In this document: positions 27,883-37,325 of the stretch, one piece after another
How positions within the stretch are numbered: position 1 is the first letter of the stretch
Layout of the letters: each line of letters begins with the position of its first letter
From: CAZFER01 sp964517495
GTDB taxonomy: Bacteria > Hinthialibacterota > Hinthialibacteria > Hinthialibacterales > Hinthialibacteraceae
DNA length: 64,000 nucleotides
Assembly: GCA_964517495.1 (NCBI GenBank)
Contig: CAZFER010000028.1
Coordinates: 9,547-73,546, forward strand
Direction of reading: 5' to 3'
Program-made: the position numbers and the translations under genes
The notes under the pieces: model-generated
What the model was told of the DNA's origin: nothing
What the model saw: only the letters and a program-made list of their open reading frames with translations
Database searches by the model: none

Positions 27883-28892
27883 GATCTTTTATCCGGACGC
27901 TTAAACACTCGCAATAACCGGCTTCCCCACCCACAGAGATAGGCGTAAAAGAACACGGCATTACGCACCCAATAAACGGGCGCGGATACAAGCAAACACC
28001 TATCACGAAATGCCACATACAAAAAGAGGCTGTAGCCCACATGGAATATCAATATGAACAATACCAAAAGCCATGCGATGGAAACTTGCCAGGGCATTAG
28101 GATGATCGCCGGTAAGGTTAATCCAGAGGCCAGTACCCATACGGAAATCCAACGGTCAAAGGGATATAAAACCTGGGTGGAAACATAGGGGCGGCGGAAA
28201 CCATACCACCAACTGCGTTTAACGCAATCCCACAGGCGGGTTTTGTAGCGGTGCCAGGCTTTGGCATTGCTATTAAAGCGCAGGGCATAACCGGCATCGC
28301 GGATGCGTTGGTTATACTCGGAATCAAAACTCGATTCACCCAATTCCTCCCGGCAGTGGCCCAGCTGGTCAAATACCTCACGCCGGTATAGGGCGTTGGC
28401 GCTGGTGATGTGCTTTACATTCTCTTTATTGGACATGATCTTGTATGCGATTTCATATCCGAATATTTTGGCAATGGCAGGTTCATCCTCATTCGGCATG
28501 AGTAATCCACCGGCACCAGCGACATTATCTTTTTTCAATTCAGTCAGTAATTCACCCAGCCAATCTTGATTAAGGATCACATCGCTTTCCACCCAAGCGA
28601 TGTAGGGAGCGCGGCTTTCCTGAAGTCCCCGGTTGATGGCAACCGCCTCGCCTCCGTTTGGCTGCCTTATGAGCCGAAACGAGCAGTCGTGATAATCGTG
28701 CCCATTGTTATTGATCCAATCGATGACAAGGGTGTGGGTTTGATCGGTTGAGCCATCATCGATTATGATGACATCCTTTTGAGCGGGATGATTCTGCTGG
28801 CCAATGCTGGAAAGGGTCTGCAATATTGAATCCTGAGCATTAAAGGCTGGGACGATAAAGGAGACGAATTCATTATTCATGCGATTCATCAA
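27879..28892 (-). CDS. Glycosyltransferase family 2 protein with membrane tail
   Basis: 337 residues. The GT-A domain opens with SFIVPAFNAQDSILQTLSSI and has IIDDGSTD and a DxD-like AWVESDVIL. The loop FDSEYNQRIRDAGYALRFN and the RSWWYGFRRPY segment are typical of the family. Three hydrophobic helices near the C-terminus (about residues 240-325) anchor it to the inner membrane. Four-base overlaps on both sides show tight coupling in the operon. Confidence 0.92.
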   Translation of the reverse strand: MMNRMNNEFVSFIVPAFNAQDSILQTLSSIGQQNHPAQKDVIIIDDGSTDQTHTLVIDWINNNGHDYHDCSFRLIRQPNGGEAVAINRGLQESRAPYIAWVESDVILNQDWLGELLTELKKDNVAGAGGLLMPNEDEPAIAKIFGYEIAYKIMSNKENVKHITSANALYRREVFDQLGHCREELGESSFDSEYNQRIRDAGYALRFNSNAKAWHRYKTRLWDCVKRSWWYGFRRPYVSTQVLYPFDRWISVWVLASGLTLPAIILMPWQVSIAWLLVLFILIFHVGYSLFLYVAFRDRCLLVSAPVYWVRNAVFFYAYLCGWGSRLLRVFKRPDKRS

Positions 28893-29521
28893 ATAAATAC
28901 CCAGTCACCCACATAATGGCTGATTGATGTTATGAATGGTGGGAATTGATAAGCAATTCGGCATAGCCCAAACACCACTAGCAAGGCGAGGCAGCCCATT
29001 CGCCAGCGTTTCCACTTTTCATCCTTCAAAAAGTAGATTCCAACGACGCTTGCCAGCATCAGTGTTTCTAGCATAATCAAGCGATAGTAAAAAACAGCGC
29101 GTACGGATTCAGAAAATCCTTGTTCTGAAAAACCTGTCCCATTTACTACTTCGTTTATCCCGTTCATGCTGGCTTTCACTACATTGGGGGCATCCGGCCA
29201 TTCGTAAGATATGAATGGATAGAACCAGGGGATGAAACCGATATCACCAATTAGATGAAGAAAATGACCGGTCATCCATGAGAGCGCCCACTCTTTACCC
29301 TTCCACCAATAAACTATGGCTGTGCATACTCCCACGGATAAAAGGGTGTGGAACCAGCATCGCCCATATTCAGTAATGTGAAAGACATCGGAGAGTGATT
29401 TATCGGCAACATCCACGAAAATGGTCGCCACTATGGCAGGGAAATGAGGCAGGCCGGTTAAGGTGGTGCCTACAAGGCTCATGGCTAAATGTCCAGGGAT
29501 TGGATACACAATATATTCCAA
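28889..29521 (-). CDS. Polytopic membrane protein of the YdjM/DUF457 type
   Basis: 210 residues with about five transmembrane helices. The pattern of conserved polar residues, DVADKSLSDVF then GRCWFHTLLSVG and GHFLHLIGD, fits the LexA-binding/metal-dependent hydrolase-like YdjM (DUF457) family, in which His and Asp residues in the membrane form a putative metal site. Its role in the glycosyltransferase operon is unknown; it is the first gene, transcribed divergently from the radical SAM genes. Confidence 0.72.
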   Translation of the reverse strand: MEYIVYPIPGHLAMSLVGTTLTGLPHFPAIVATIFVDVADKSLSDVFHITEYGRCWFHTLLSVGVCTAIVYWWKGKEWALSWMTGHFLHLIGDIGFIPWFYPFISYEWPDAPNVVKASMNGINEVVNGTGFSEQGFSESVRAVFYYRLIMLETLMLASVVGIYFLKDEKWKRWRMGCLALLVVFGLCRIAYQFPPFITSISHYVGDWVFI

Positions 29522-29666
29522 ACTTTATTGATTTATATAGATGTCACGCCACAATAGGACTATAGTGTATATTATAGTGTATTGCAGAAAATTGAAATCC
29601 CTGGCATTAATGTTTACTGAATTAATAAACATTTGATTTTTTGATAAAAACAGCGATAATGTCGTC

Positions 29667-31169
29667 ATGGTTAATCAAACGCAACGTAAATTAAAAGCAG
29701 TGTTTATGACCCCTCCAGTTACAATGGAGGAAAGATATGGGCCTTTGGCGTCATCGGGAAATTGTACGCCTTGTCTGGCTTCGACGATTCTTGCGTCTAT
29801 TGCACGCAAGGCGGGGTATCCTGTGGCGATTATCGATGCCGCCGCTGAAGGGTTGGTTCTCGATGAAGTGATGGATCGCCTTAGTGTGGAGCGGCCTGAT
29901 TTTATTGGGTTTACGACCACAACACTAACGACGTTGCCCGCTGAACGGGTGGCTCAGAAAGTTAAACAACTGTGGCCGAATACAGTCATTGCCATTGGGG
30001 GACCTCATGCCACGGCGATTCCCGAAGAGACTCTGCAGCGCTGTCCGGCTTTTGACATCGCCGCGATTAATGAAGGCGATGAATCCATATTGGATATTCT
30101 TACCGCTGTTGAAGCGCGTACTTTTAACTTTGCTGAGATTCCCGGCTTGGTTTGCCGCACGCAGGAGGGTGAGATTATACGCACCCGGCCTCGTGTTCCA
30201 TTTCGGGACCTGGATTCACTTGATTATCCTGCCTGGGATTTATTGAACAATTTCCCTGATAAATACACGCCAGGATATTTCAAAGTGGGCAAAATGCCCT
30301 CGGTCTCTTTCGTGAGTTCACGCGGGTGCCCATTTGAATGCAGCTTTTGTGATACCAGTGTATTTGGCCAGAAAATTCGTTCCCATTCGGCAGAATATAT
30401 GGTTGAATTGTTTGAATATCTCAACAAGCGTTTTGGTATACGCGACGTGACCTTTGAAGATGATACCTTCATGGTTTACCGCAAGAATGTTGAGCAATTT
30501 TGTGAACTGCTGCAGAAAAAGAACCTTAAAATGACCTGGGCTTGTAATAGCCGGGTGAACCTCGCCAAATTGGATTTATTGAAGACCATGAAATCAGCAG
30601 GATGCTGGCATATCAGTTATGGCATTGAGAGCGGTTCACAAGAGATTTTGGATCACGAGGATAAACGCATCAAACTGAATCAAATCCATGAGGGGATTCT
30701 TAACACACGAAAAGCAGGTATATCGGCCAAAGGTTTTTTCATTGTAGGCCATCCACGTGAAACAAATGAAACATTGCAAGCCACCTATGAACTCACCCAA
30801 TCGGTTCCCTTTTCTGATATTAGCGTTACATGCATGACGCCTTTCCCCGGTTCGCCGTTGTCAAAGTATGCCCATGAATATGGTGCGTTTGATGATGATT
30901 GGACCAGGATGAATTTGCTGAATCCTGTGTTTATTCCATTTGGATTAACAGCGGATGATTTAAACTTCTGGCAACGCAAAATCCTGCGTTCGTTTTATTT
31001 CAGGCCGAAGGTGTTTTATGACTATGCCAAACGGGTCTTACGGCATCCCTCTCCTCGGTATGTGAAGGGATTGGCGCTTTCCGCCTCGGCACTGGCACGA
31101 ACGGTATTTTCACGAAAGAAGCGATCGGAAAACAATGTTGATATCAATGCGGCGGGGGTGTGTTCATGA
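29667..31169 (+). CDS. B12-binding-type radical SAM protein 1
   Basis: 500 residues. The N-terminal part (residues 10-150) has the fold of a cobalamin-binding domain: PDFIGFTTTTLTTLPAERV, IAIGGPHATAIPEETL and INEGDESI. The radical SAM CxxxCxxC cluster is in SSRGCPFECSFCD (about residue 222), followed by GIRDVTFEDDTF and AGCWHISYGIESGSQEIL. Members modify lipids, glycans, phosphonates or peptides. The Asp-x-His-x-x-Gly cobalamin motif is not evident, so cobalamin binding is not certain. It is the first of three adjacent radical SAM genes. Confidence 0.88.
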   Translation: MVNQTQRKLKAVFMTPPVTMEERYGPLASSGNCTPCLASTILASIARKAGYPVAIIDAAAEGLVLDEVMDRLSVERPDFIGFTTTTLTTLPAERVAQKVKQLWPNTVIAIGGPHATAIPEETLQRCPAFDIAAINEGDESILDILTAVEARTFNFAEIPGLVCRTQEGEIIRTRPRVPFRDLDSLDYPAWDLLNNFPDKYTPGYFKVGKMPSVSFVSSRGCPFECSFCDTSVFGQKIRSHSAEYMVELFEYLNKRFGIRDVTFEDDTFMVYRKNVEQFCELLQKKNLKMTWACNSRVNLAKLDLLKTMKSAGCWHISYGIESGSQEILDHEDKRIKLNQIHEGILNTRKAGISAKGFFIVGHPRETNETLQATYELTQSVPFSDISVTCMTPFPGSPLSKYAHEYGAFDDDWTRMNLLNPVFIPFGLTADDLNFWQRKILRSFYFRPKVFYDYAKRVLRHPSPRYVKGLALSASALARTVFSRKKRSENNVDINAAGVCS

Positions 31170-32653
31170 TTATGGATAACAATCCCGTTCTCTTTATTGA
31201 ACCGCCAGTTCAAGACCGCCGCCATATACCGGAACGATTCGCCGGGTGCAGTTATATGCTTTATCCGCTGCCTGACCTGGCGAATTTTTACATGCTTTCC
31301 TTTCTGCAAAAACATGGATTCAAGACGGATATTGTGAATGGGGTGTTGGATCAGCTGGACGAAACCGATTTCATCCAACGCTTGCAGGAATTGAATCCAA
31401 AAGCGCTTATTCTTCATTCGGTGGTATTGGCGAAGCCGGTTGATTTGGCGATGATTCCCAAACTGCTCGATCAGGTGGATGTGCCTATTCTTATTCATGG
31501 GCCTGAACCTTCCCGGGTGCCGCATGAGTATCTTGAAGCGTTGAGAGATCATCCCAAAAAAGAGAATCTTATTGTATTTATCGGTGAGCCGGAAAAGAAC
31601 ATGTTGAGTTATTTGCGTGATGGCGCCAAGCAAGGCTTAGCGATGTATGAAAACGGTCAAATTGTTACTTATCCACACTCCCATGAGTTTATATCGATCG
31701 AAGATTTGCCTTATGATTTTCATCAGCATCCAACGGTAAAGCGGCTTTCGCATCATTTTCTTAACGCCAAGTTTACCAAATATCCCGTAGCGACCATGTT
31801 GGCTTCGCGAGGTTGCCCATTTCCTTGTTCATATTGTGTACCCAATTCGGTTAGTTTTGCGCGTGAGATGGAATTTCGGCATACCAATCATGGAGCCAAG
31901 CCCAAAGCCATTTATGCCACACCCCAACGAGTGATTGATGAATTCAAGGCGATCAAAGATGCGGGATATCCCGCCGTTATGGTGATGGACGACCAGTTTT
32001 TAGCCAACAAAAAACGCACCCTGGCGATTTGTGAAGGGATTAAACCGTTGGATTTGGAATGGGGATGCCTATCACGTCCTGATTTTCTTGACGATGAAGA
32101 TGTGGTGGCCGCCCTGGCGCAATCAGGATGTGTTAGTATCGACATAGGGATTGAAACCCTTTCCCAGCGTTTGTTGGATTTGATTGACAAGCGCCTGGAT
32201 TTGAACACGTTTTATCAAGCTGTCCCGCTTTTACAAAAACATGGAATTGAGCCGAAGATCAATATCATGTTCGGATCGTCGATTGAAGAGACCGAAGAGG
32301 ACATTTTTTACAGCATTCGTGAATTGGAACGCCTCAAGGTTCATCATGTCATGTTTGCGGTTGCAACTCCCTTTAAAGGCACCCCGTTCCATGATCAGGC
32401 ACGGCAAAATGGCACGTTGGTTAATGATTCCGATTCCATCAATCCGTTTGGCAAGAGCATGATCTCCTACCCGCACTTGAGTTCCGAGCGCTTGCAGGAA
32501 CTGGCTCGGTATGCTTATCGGCGTTTTTATCTCAGGCCATCTCAGATGTGGTACCGTTTGAAATCATATCGTTCATGGTCATCAGTTAAGAATGACCTGC
32601 GGGTGATTGCCAACCTTTTTTTCCGTGATCAAACCAATCGAGCCGCCAGGTGA
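31166..32653 (+). CDS. B12-binding-type radical SAM protein 2
   Basis: 495 residues from ATG 31166, overlapping the previous stop by four bases; a GTG six bases upstream is an alternative start. The N-terminal domain is followed by ASRGCPFPCSYCV (about residue 213), the three-cysteine radical SAM motif. PAVMVMDDQFLANKKRTL and SVSIDIGIETLSQ-like blocks follow. It is clearly related to the gene before it but differs in the N-terminal half. Coupled translation points to a shared pathway. Confidence 0.88.
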   Translation: MIMDNNPVLFIEPPVQDRRHIPERFAGCSYMLYPLPDLANFYMLSFLQKHGFKTDIVNGVLDQLDETDFIQRLQELNPKALILHSVVLAKPVDLAMIPKLLDQVDVPILIHGPEPSRVPHEYLEALRDHPKKENLIVFIGEPEKNMLSYLRDGAKQGLAMYENGQIVTYPHSHEFISIEDLPYDFHQHPTVKRLSHHFLNAKFTKYPVATMLASRGCPFPCSYCVPNSVSFAREMEFRHTNHGAKPKAIYATPQRVIDEFKAIKDAGYPAVMVMDDQFLANKKRTLAICEGIKPLDLEWGCLSRPDFLDDEDVVAALAQSGCVSIDIGIETLSQRLLDLIDKRLDLNTFYQAVPLLQKHGIEPKINIMFGSSIEETEEDIFYSIRELERLKVHHVMFAVATPFKGTPFHDQARQNGTLVNDSDSINPFGKSMISYPHLSSERLQELARYAYRRFYLRPSQMWYRLKSYRSWSSVKNDLRVIANLFFRDQTNRAAR

Positions 32654-32662
32654 ATTCATCCC

Positions 32663-33649
32663 ATGCGCACCGTTTTCGACAATACCAGTAAATTCTTCCG
32701 CCTCTTGAGCCAGCGGCGCAGCCGTGAGCCACAGGAGATTCAAATTGAGGTTACCAATGCCTGCAATTTGAAATGCGAGATGTGCCCTCACACGCAAGGG
32801 ACTGTTCCCCAACAGGATTTTCCATTTGCGCTTTTCGAAGACATGGTTAAGCATAATCCCGCACCCCGCCGTCTGGTGTTAACGGGTTGGGGGGAGCCTT
32901 TGCTACATCCACAGTTTTTTGACTTGATCGGCCTGGCCAATCAGTATTGGCCCGAGACCCGGGTTCGTTTCACTACCAATGGGATTTTATTGGATGAAGG
33001 AAGGCGCCGGTTTATCAAGGAGCATACGATTGCGGGGGTAACCGTCTCCCTGGATTTATGGCCGGAACGAAAGAATATTCCCCGCCACTGGCGTGATATT
33101 CTGCATCCTCCGACCCCAAAAGTTCTGCGCAACCTGCGAGATTATGGAGCCGACCAGCCGCTTGTTAAAGAGACGCCATTAATCCTGCAAAGCTTGTTGG
33201 TTGAGGAAAACTTCGGTGATATCCAACAGCTGATTGAGTTTGCCGATGAACACTCAATCAAGGCAATTAACCTGGTACGAATGCAATCCTATCCCGGTTA
33301 TCCGGTTCAGCGTCCGAATTGGACGCGTGAACAGGAAATGATCAGTGAACTAATGCGTTATGGCAAACGCCATAGGGTTAAAGTACGCAGCGTTAACCGG
33401 CAAACGATCGCGTTACAGCTGGCCACCCATCATGATCGGGTGTGCATGCGCACCGACGACAGCATTTATATCACTGTTGATGGGGGGATCACTCCATGCT
33501 GTAATTTGCGAACTTATCATATCGGAAATGTCAACTCGGAATCCCTTCATACCGCCTGGCATTCAGAAAAGGAGCAAAGTTTCTTCGCCGATCAAAGTCC
33601 GATATGTGGAAACTGTGATGCCTTGTTTTACAAGCATCGTGAAATATAA
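32663..33649 (+). CDS. Radical SAM/SPASM-domain protein
   Basis: 328 residues. The cluster motif TNACNLKCEMC is at about residue 32. RLVLTGWGEPLLHPQF and RFTTNGILLDEG are the usual radical SAM core strands. The C-terminal region has a SPASM-type cysteine set (CMRTDD...TPCCNLRTYHIGNV...CGNCD), which binds auxiliary clusters. SPASM proteins mature peptides or modify enzymes and sugars. The third gene in the run, it ends 16 bases before a convergent gene. Confidence 0.9.
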   Translation: MRTVFDNTSKFFRLLSQRRSREPQEIQIEVTNACNLKCEMCPHTQGTVPQQDFPFALFEDMVKHNPAPRRLVLTGWGEPLLHPQFFDLIGLANQYWPETRVRFTTNGILLDEGRRRFIKEHTIAGVTVSLDLWPERKNIPRHWRDILHPPTPKVLRNLRDYGADQPLVKETPLILQSLLVEENFGDIQQLIEFADEHSIKAINLVRMQSYPGYPVQRPNWTREQEMISELMRYGKRHRVKVRSVNRQTIALQLATHHDRVCMRTDDSIYITVDGGITPCCNLRTYHIGNVNSESLHTAWHSEKEQSFFADQSPICGNCDALFYKHREI

Positions 33650-33665
33650 TATATGCTATAGCACT

Positions 33666-35189
33666 TCACTTTTTAGCGGTTTTCACGATTTCATAATCCG
33701 TTTTTTTCTCGGGGATGAGTGAAATATTTCGGAATTCCACGCACTCTTCAAGCCCATTGATTCCTATACATAAATTAAACGTTGTCGTTTCACGATCCTT
33801 TTTGAAGCTGACAATGCTGCAAATATAATCGTTCAAGACAACGCCATAGCGGTTTTTCAGTGTTCTATAATCTGTATTAAGCGCATCCTCAAACGAATAG
33901 GATGTGCTGCTATCTGTTGTTGATTGAGGCTTATTGATAGTATAAATAATCTGAAAATAATTACGATTTTCACGTATTGTTATCGGTCTATTTGCATACC
34001 CTTCCGGAGGAGTTGATGTTCTTAAGGTACCATCGGGATTCCACCATATATTTTCTTTTACAGGAAAATGAGAAACTCCTATGATTGAGACAACCGCTCC
34101 ATTGGTTAAGGTTCGTTCTTGTTTTGCTTTGGGTATGGTAGGTATTTCTTGCTTTTGACGGCCTTGCTCCAACCATTTTTCTTTGTCTTCAGGAGTTTTT
34201 CCACTTTCGGTGATTAAGAACTCATAGCCATCATCCTGGTATTGTCGTGGCCATTGTGGGTGGGTTGCACTTTTTGCATACCAAATACCATCGCCCAAAT
34301 GATCGATTTGCAGATAACGTCTTAATGAAGGAGAAGAGGAGAATATGGCCATAATGCCTCTTTTATGACCACGTAAAATGCAATGGGCGGTATTGAAATC
34401 CGGCCCGGGTTTGACATTGATTTCATATAATCGATAGCCCAAACTTTCCACCATCCAACCCAATTCGCGATAGAGGATGGGTTCGATGTTTTTCCACACT
34501 TGAGTATTGCCATTCATTTCGTGTGAATCAGGATCGGTTGATTGTTCCTCCTTATTGGAAAGAAAAGTGTCGGCATAAGACTGATACTCATCCTTGCTCA
34601 TAAGAATGGTGGCATATGGTTTATCGCTATCAGGATCCCATGAGCTTTGCATTCGTCCAAAGTTGACCTTTCCACTTCCACGGCCTGATCCTTTGCCATG
34701 TGAACTGAAATTAAAATGGATATTTCTTCCTGAGGGGGTATAACCGACGATATAGATATGACCGGGTTTTACACGCAATGATTGATCCACAGGATAGATA
34801 GCACGAACAGGTGATGTCAGATCATGATTGCCATCCGGGTCTTGCAGGAAGGTGCTCCAATCAAATTTTTCACTCAGTTTGAGGGAATAGGGTTCAATGA
34901 CTTCACCATTTTTTTCAAGCCATATTTTTTTTTCACTCAAGTCAATATTAAGAAGGATATGAGGTTTATCACCCTCTTCAAAATCATTGCGGCTATGATT
35001 TCTTCCCATTTCCTGCCATTGGTCAATGATATGTGTTATTTTGTCATAATGATAAAGAAGCTCAGATTCAGTGACATCGCTGCCTGACCAATAATCTTTT
35101 ACTGAGGTTGGTTCAGTGAATTGAAAGGCGATGTGGAAAATTGAAATGAAGACGACGATAAAAACAGTAATAATAAAAAATATTCGCAT
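33666..35189 (-). CDS. Membrane-anchored protein, paralogue 1 of an unknown family
   Basis: 507 residues with an N-terminal transmembrane helix (residues 4-22) and a large outer domain. Shared blocks with the neighbour at 35308 are GPDFNTAHCILRGHKRGIMAIFSS, HLGDGIWYAKSA and the C-terminal NGLEECVEFRNISL. A late block (GAVVSIIGVSHFP...WWNPDG) also occurs in the partner as WWYPDG. I recall similar WWxPDG domains in PVC-type proteins, but cannot name the family. There is no catalytic motif that I trust. It probably sits in the envelope. Confidence 0.75.
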   Translation of the reverse strand: MRIFFIITVFIVVFISIFHIAFQFTEPTSVKDYWSGSDVTESELLYHYDKITHIIDQWQEMGRNHSRNDFEEGDKPHILLNIDLSEKKIWLEKNGEVIEPYSLKLSEKFDWSTFLQDPDGNHDLTSPVRAIYPVDQSLRVKPGHIYIVGYTPSGRNIHFNFSSHGKGSGRGSGKVNFGRMQSSWDPDSDKPYATILMSKDEYQSYADTFLSNKEEQSTDPDSHEMNGNTQVWKNIEPILYRELGWMVESLGYRLYEINVKPGPDFNTAHCILRGHKRGIMAIFSSSPSLRRYLQIDHLGDGIWYAKSATHPQWPRQYQDDGYEFLITESGKTPEDKEKWLEQGRQKQEIPTIPKAKQERTLTNGAVVSIIGVSHFPVKENIWWNPDGTLRTSTPPEGYANRPITIRENRNYFQIIYTINKPQSTTDSSTSYSFEDALNTDYRTLKNRYGVVLNDYICSIVSFKKDRETTTFNLCIGINGLEECVEFRNISLIPEKKTDYEIVKTAKK

Positions 35190-35210
35190 TTATTTCTCCA
35201 AAGTTTTAAA

Positions 35211-35302
35211 TGGTCAGCCATTTGAAGTTCCATTCCCCTCCCAAGACCGGGAAGGGCGTGGCTCCCAGGGAGGGCGTGGCTCCCGCCGAGCCGCCCTCAC
35301 GT
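35211..35302 (+). repeat. MITE-like left end fused to GGCTCCCGCCGAGCC repeat
   Basis: GGTCAGCCATTTGAAGTTCC followed by CCCCTCCCAAGACCGGGAAGGG is the left part of the MITE-like family. It then breaks into two units of GGGCGTGGCTCCC and the palindromic core GGCTCCCGCCGAGCC. The hybrid lies between the two paralogous genes. Confidence 0.7.
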
Positions 35303-35307
35303 TTAAA

Positions 35308-36816
35308 TTATTTCTTCCCGGTTTCGACAAATCTAAAATCAGTTTTTTGACCAAGTTCAAGAGAGATATTTTCCAGGTCAACGCAGCTTTCAATGTCGTT
35401 GATGGTCACACATAGGTGCATGGTTGTCGTTTTTTGTTCTTTGTTAAATGAATTGATCGAGCACTCAATACCATATATATTTTCTCCATAACGATCTTCC
35501 AAACTAATATAGCCACTTCCGTTGCTTCCTTCAAACGAGGTTGAGGTTTGACGTCCGCTTGTGCCTGGGGGATTGGTGATTCGGTATACCAATTCAAAGC
35601 GGTTGCGGTCAGGGCGATCGGCCATGGCTTCTCTAAGGTTATAAAAAGGTTCTTTTTCGCGTTTGCTTCCATCCGGATACCACCAGGTTTTTCCGGCGCT
35701 AGGATTTTCACATATACCAATGAATTCGATAGTAGCGCCATTCGGTAAATCATGTTTGAACAGTGTTTTTACAGAGAGCGGCGCCGATTGAATTTTTCTT
35801 CCCTTTTTGAGCCATTCTTCCTTATCTTCAGGGATATTATCTTCTTTGGTAATCAGCATTTCAAATTCTTCTGTCCGGTTAAATCCTTGGGTTATATGGG
35901 GCCAATTTTTGGCATACCAAATTCCATCGCCGAGATAATCGAATTTGAAAAAGGCATAAAATGAATTATTCGAAGAGAAGATAGCAGATATGCCGCTTTT
36001 ATGCCCACGGACTAGGGCATGGGCGGCATGAAAATCAGGGCCGGCTTCAACTTCCAGTCTATACAGTTCCATCCCTAGTCCATTTGCTAGCCATTCCATT
36101 TCGCGATAAATCTGCGGTTCGATTTCATTCCACTCACGGCTGTTTTCCAGGATTTCTTTGCTGATAAATAGCTGCTGGTTTGTATTATTTTCTTTAATTG
36201 ATTGTTTGTAGGCTTCATAGTCTGCCGGACTAATGAGGATTGAATCGTAGTACTCTTTTTCAGGATCAATGTTTCCCTGTAAAGGTGAAATGGTGGGAAG
36301 GCCACTGCCGAACCCAGAGCCGTGGTTACTTAAATTGAAATGGAAATTCATATGGCTTCCATCGGGTGTTTGCCCGAAGAGATAAATCATTTCAGGCCAT
36401 TTTTTGGCGGTATACCAGCCTTGATATTTAGCAATAATAGGGGAGTTTATTTTTTCCCGGCCATCGAGATCCTGATATTCAGCGGACCAGGTTATTTTGG
36501 GTGATAATTCAAAATAATAAGGATGCTGAATGTTGCCGTTTATTTCAATCCACATCGCCTTTTTGTTAAAATCAATGATTAAGGCGGTATAGGTTTGCGG
36601 TTGGCCGGTTTTGTAATCCACATTTTCTTTTCCCAACTCAGACCATTTATCGATTAAATCGTTGACCTTCTTCAATTGGTATTGTTTTTCAGAATAGGAT
36701 AACTCCGGCCCATCCCACATATGATGAGCCGAGGGAGGTTGAGCCATTTGGGCCATAAAATATAGAAGAACAGCGAATCCAAGTATAAAAGCTGCTATTC
36801 CAAAAATAAATCTCAT
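35308..36816 (-). CDS. Membrane-anchored protein, paralogue 2 of an unknown family
   Basis: 502 residues with an N-terminal helix (residues 3-22) and the same order of blocks as the gene at 33666: GPDFHAAHALVRGHKSGISAIFSS, DYLGDGIWYAKN, GATIEFIGICENP...WWYPDG and NDIESCVDLENISLEL. The two genes are in tandem but separated by 118 bases that hold a fused repeat (35211-35300), so they may be transcribed apart. A duplication followed by divergence is the simplest reading. The repeat may have arrived after it. Confidence 0.75.
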   Translation of the reverse strand: MRFIFGIAAFILGFAVLLYFMAQMAQPPSAHHMWDGPELSYSEKQYQLKKVNDLIDKWSELGKENVDYKTGQPQTYTALIIDFNKKAMWIEINGNIQHPYYFELSPKITWSAEYQDLDGREKINSPIIAKYQGWYTAKKWPEMIYLFGQTPDGSHMNFHFNLSNHGSGFGSGLPTISPLQGNIDPEKEYYDSILISPADYEAYKQSIKENNTNQQLFISKEILENSREWNEIEPQIYREMEWLANGLGMELYRLEVEAGPDFHAAHALVRGHKSGISAIFSSNNSFYAFFKFDYLGDGIWYAKNWPHITQGFNRTEEFEMLITKEDNIPEDKEEWLKKGRKIQSAPLSVKTLFKHDLPNGATIEFIGICENPSAGKTWWYPDGSKREKEPFYNLREAMADRPDRNRFELVYRITNPPGTSGRQTSTSFEGSNGSGYISLEDRYGENIYGIECSINSFNKEQKTTTMHLCVTINDIESCVDLENISLELGQKTDFRFVETGKK

Positions 36817-36999
36817 TATGTTGCTCCTGGGGGGTTCGGGCTTTTATATATCAACGAATGGTTATTGGAATCATAACTATTCCCTTAATCCGTGGACAAT
36901 TAGCTAAAAAAAAGAAGCGAGGGGGAACGGCGGGCATGAGGGGCGCGTGTTTACGAGCGTCCCTCTCCATATAATGCGTCACATTCTTCCTCTGTCAGT

Positions 37000-37058
37000 G
37001 CCCACGCTGCAAATCAGCCGCGCGGTTTTTTGCTTCGGTTGAATTTGCCTTGTTATGC
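37000..37058 (-). other. attC-like recombination site 1 (3' of toxin gene)
   Basis: On the minus strand the toxin stop is followed at once by GCATAACAAGGC, then an imperfect inverted repeat (CAAATTCAACCG against CGGCTGATTTG, with extrahelical bases) around an A-rich loop, and ends AGCGTGGGC. Integron attC sites have this layout: an R''-like TAAC box, a bulged hairpin of about 60 bases and a GTTRRRY end. Here the last box would be GTTGGGC if one T were restored. Degenerate, so tentative. Confidence 0.5.
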
Positions 37059-37067
37059 CCCAGTTAC

Positions 37068-37325
37068 TCAGTAGTGAGTCCACATTCGAATAACCTTGAC
37101 CGCTTTTTCATTCTCAAGAATTTGATATACCAAACGATGCTGTATGTTGATACGCCGGGAATAGGCCCCCTTTAAATCACCTATAAGTTTTTCGTAGGGA
37201 GGTGGTGTCTGGTATGGATTTTCCCGCAGGATTTCCAGCAAGGTCTCAGCTTTAGATCGTAATCCAACATCTGATAATTTTCTAGCATCTTTGCGAGCCT
37301 GTTTTGTGAAAACGACTCGCCACAT
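37068..37325 (-). CDS. yoeB: YoeB-type mRNA interferase toxin
   Basis: 85 residues, the usual length. It is a RelE-fold toxin that cleaves mRNA on the ribosome. It keeps the YoeB catalytic set: Glu45 in PPYEKL, Arg58/Arg64 in YSRRINIQHRLVY and the C-terminal His84-Tyr85. The ATG at 37325 is used because it overlaps the antitoxin stop by one base (TAATG); a TTG six bases upstream is less likely. The gene's direct downstream neighbour is an attC-like site, consistent with a gene cassette. Confidence 0.94.
   Translation of the reverse strand: MWRVVFTKQARKDARKLSDVGLRSKAETLLEILRENPYQTPPPYEKLIGDLKGAYSRRINIQHRLVYQILENEKAVKVIRMWTHY

Noticed and set aside
35131..35415. 94-residue plus-strand frame
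   Set aside because: Covers the hybrid repeat and antisense parts of two real genes.
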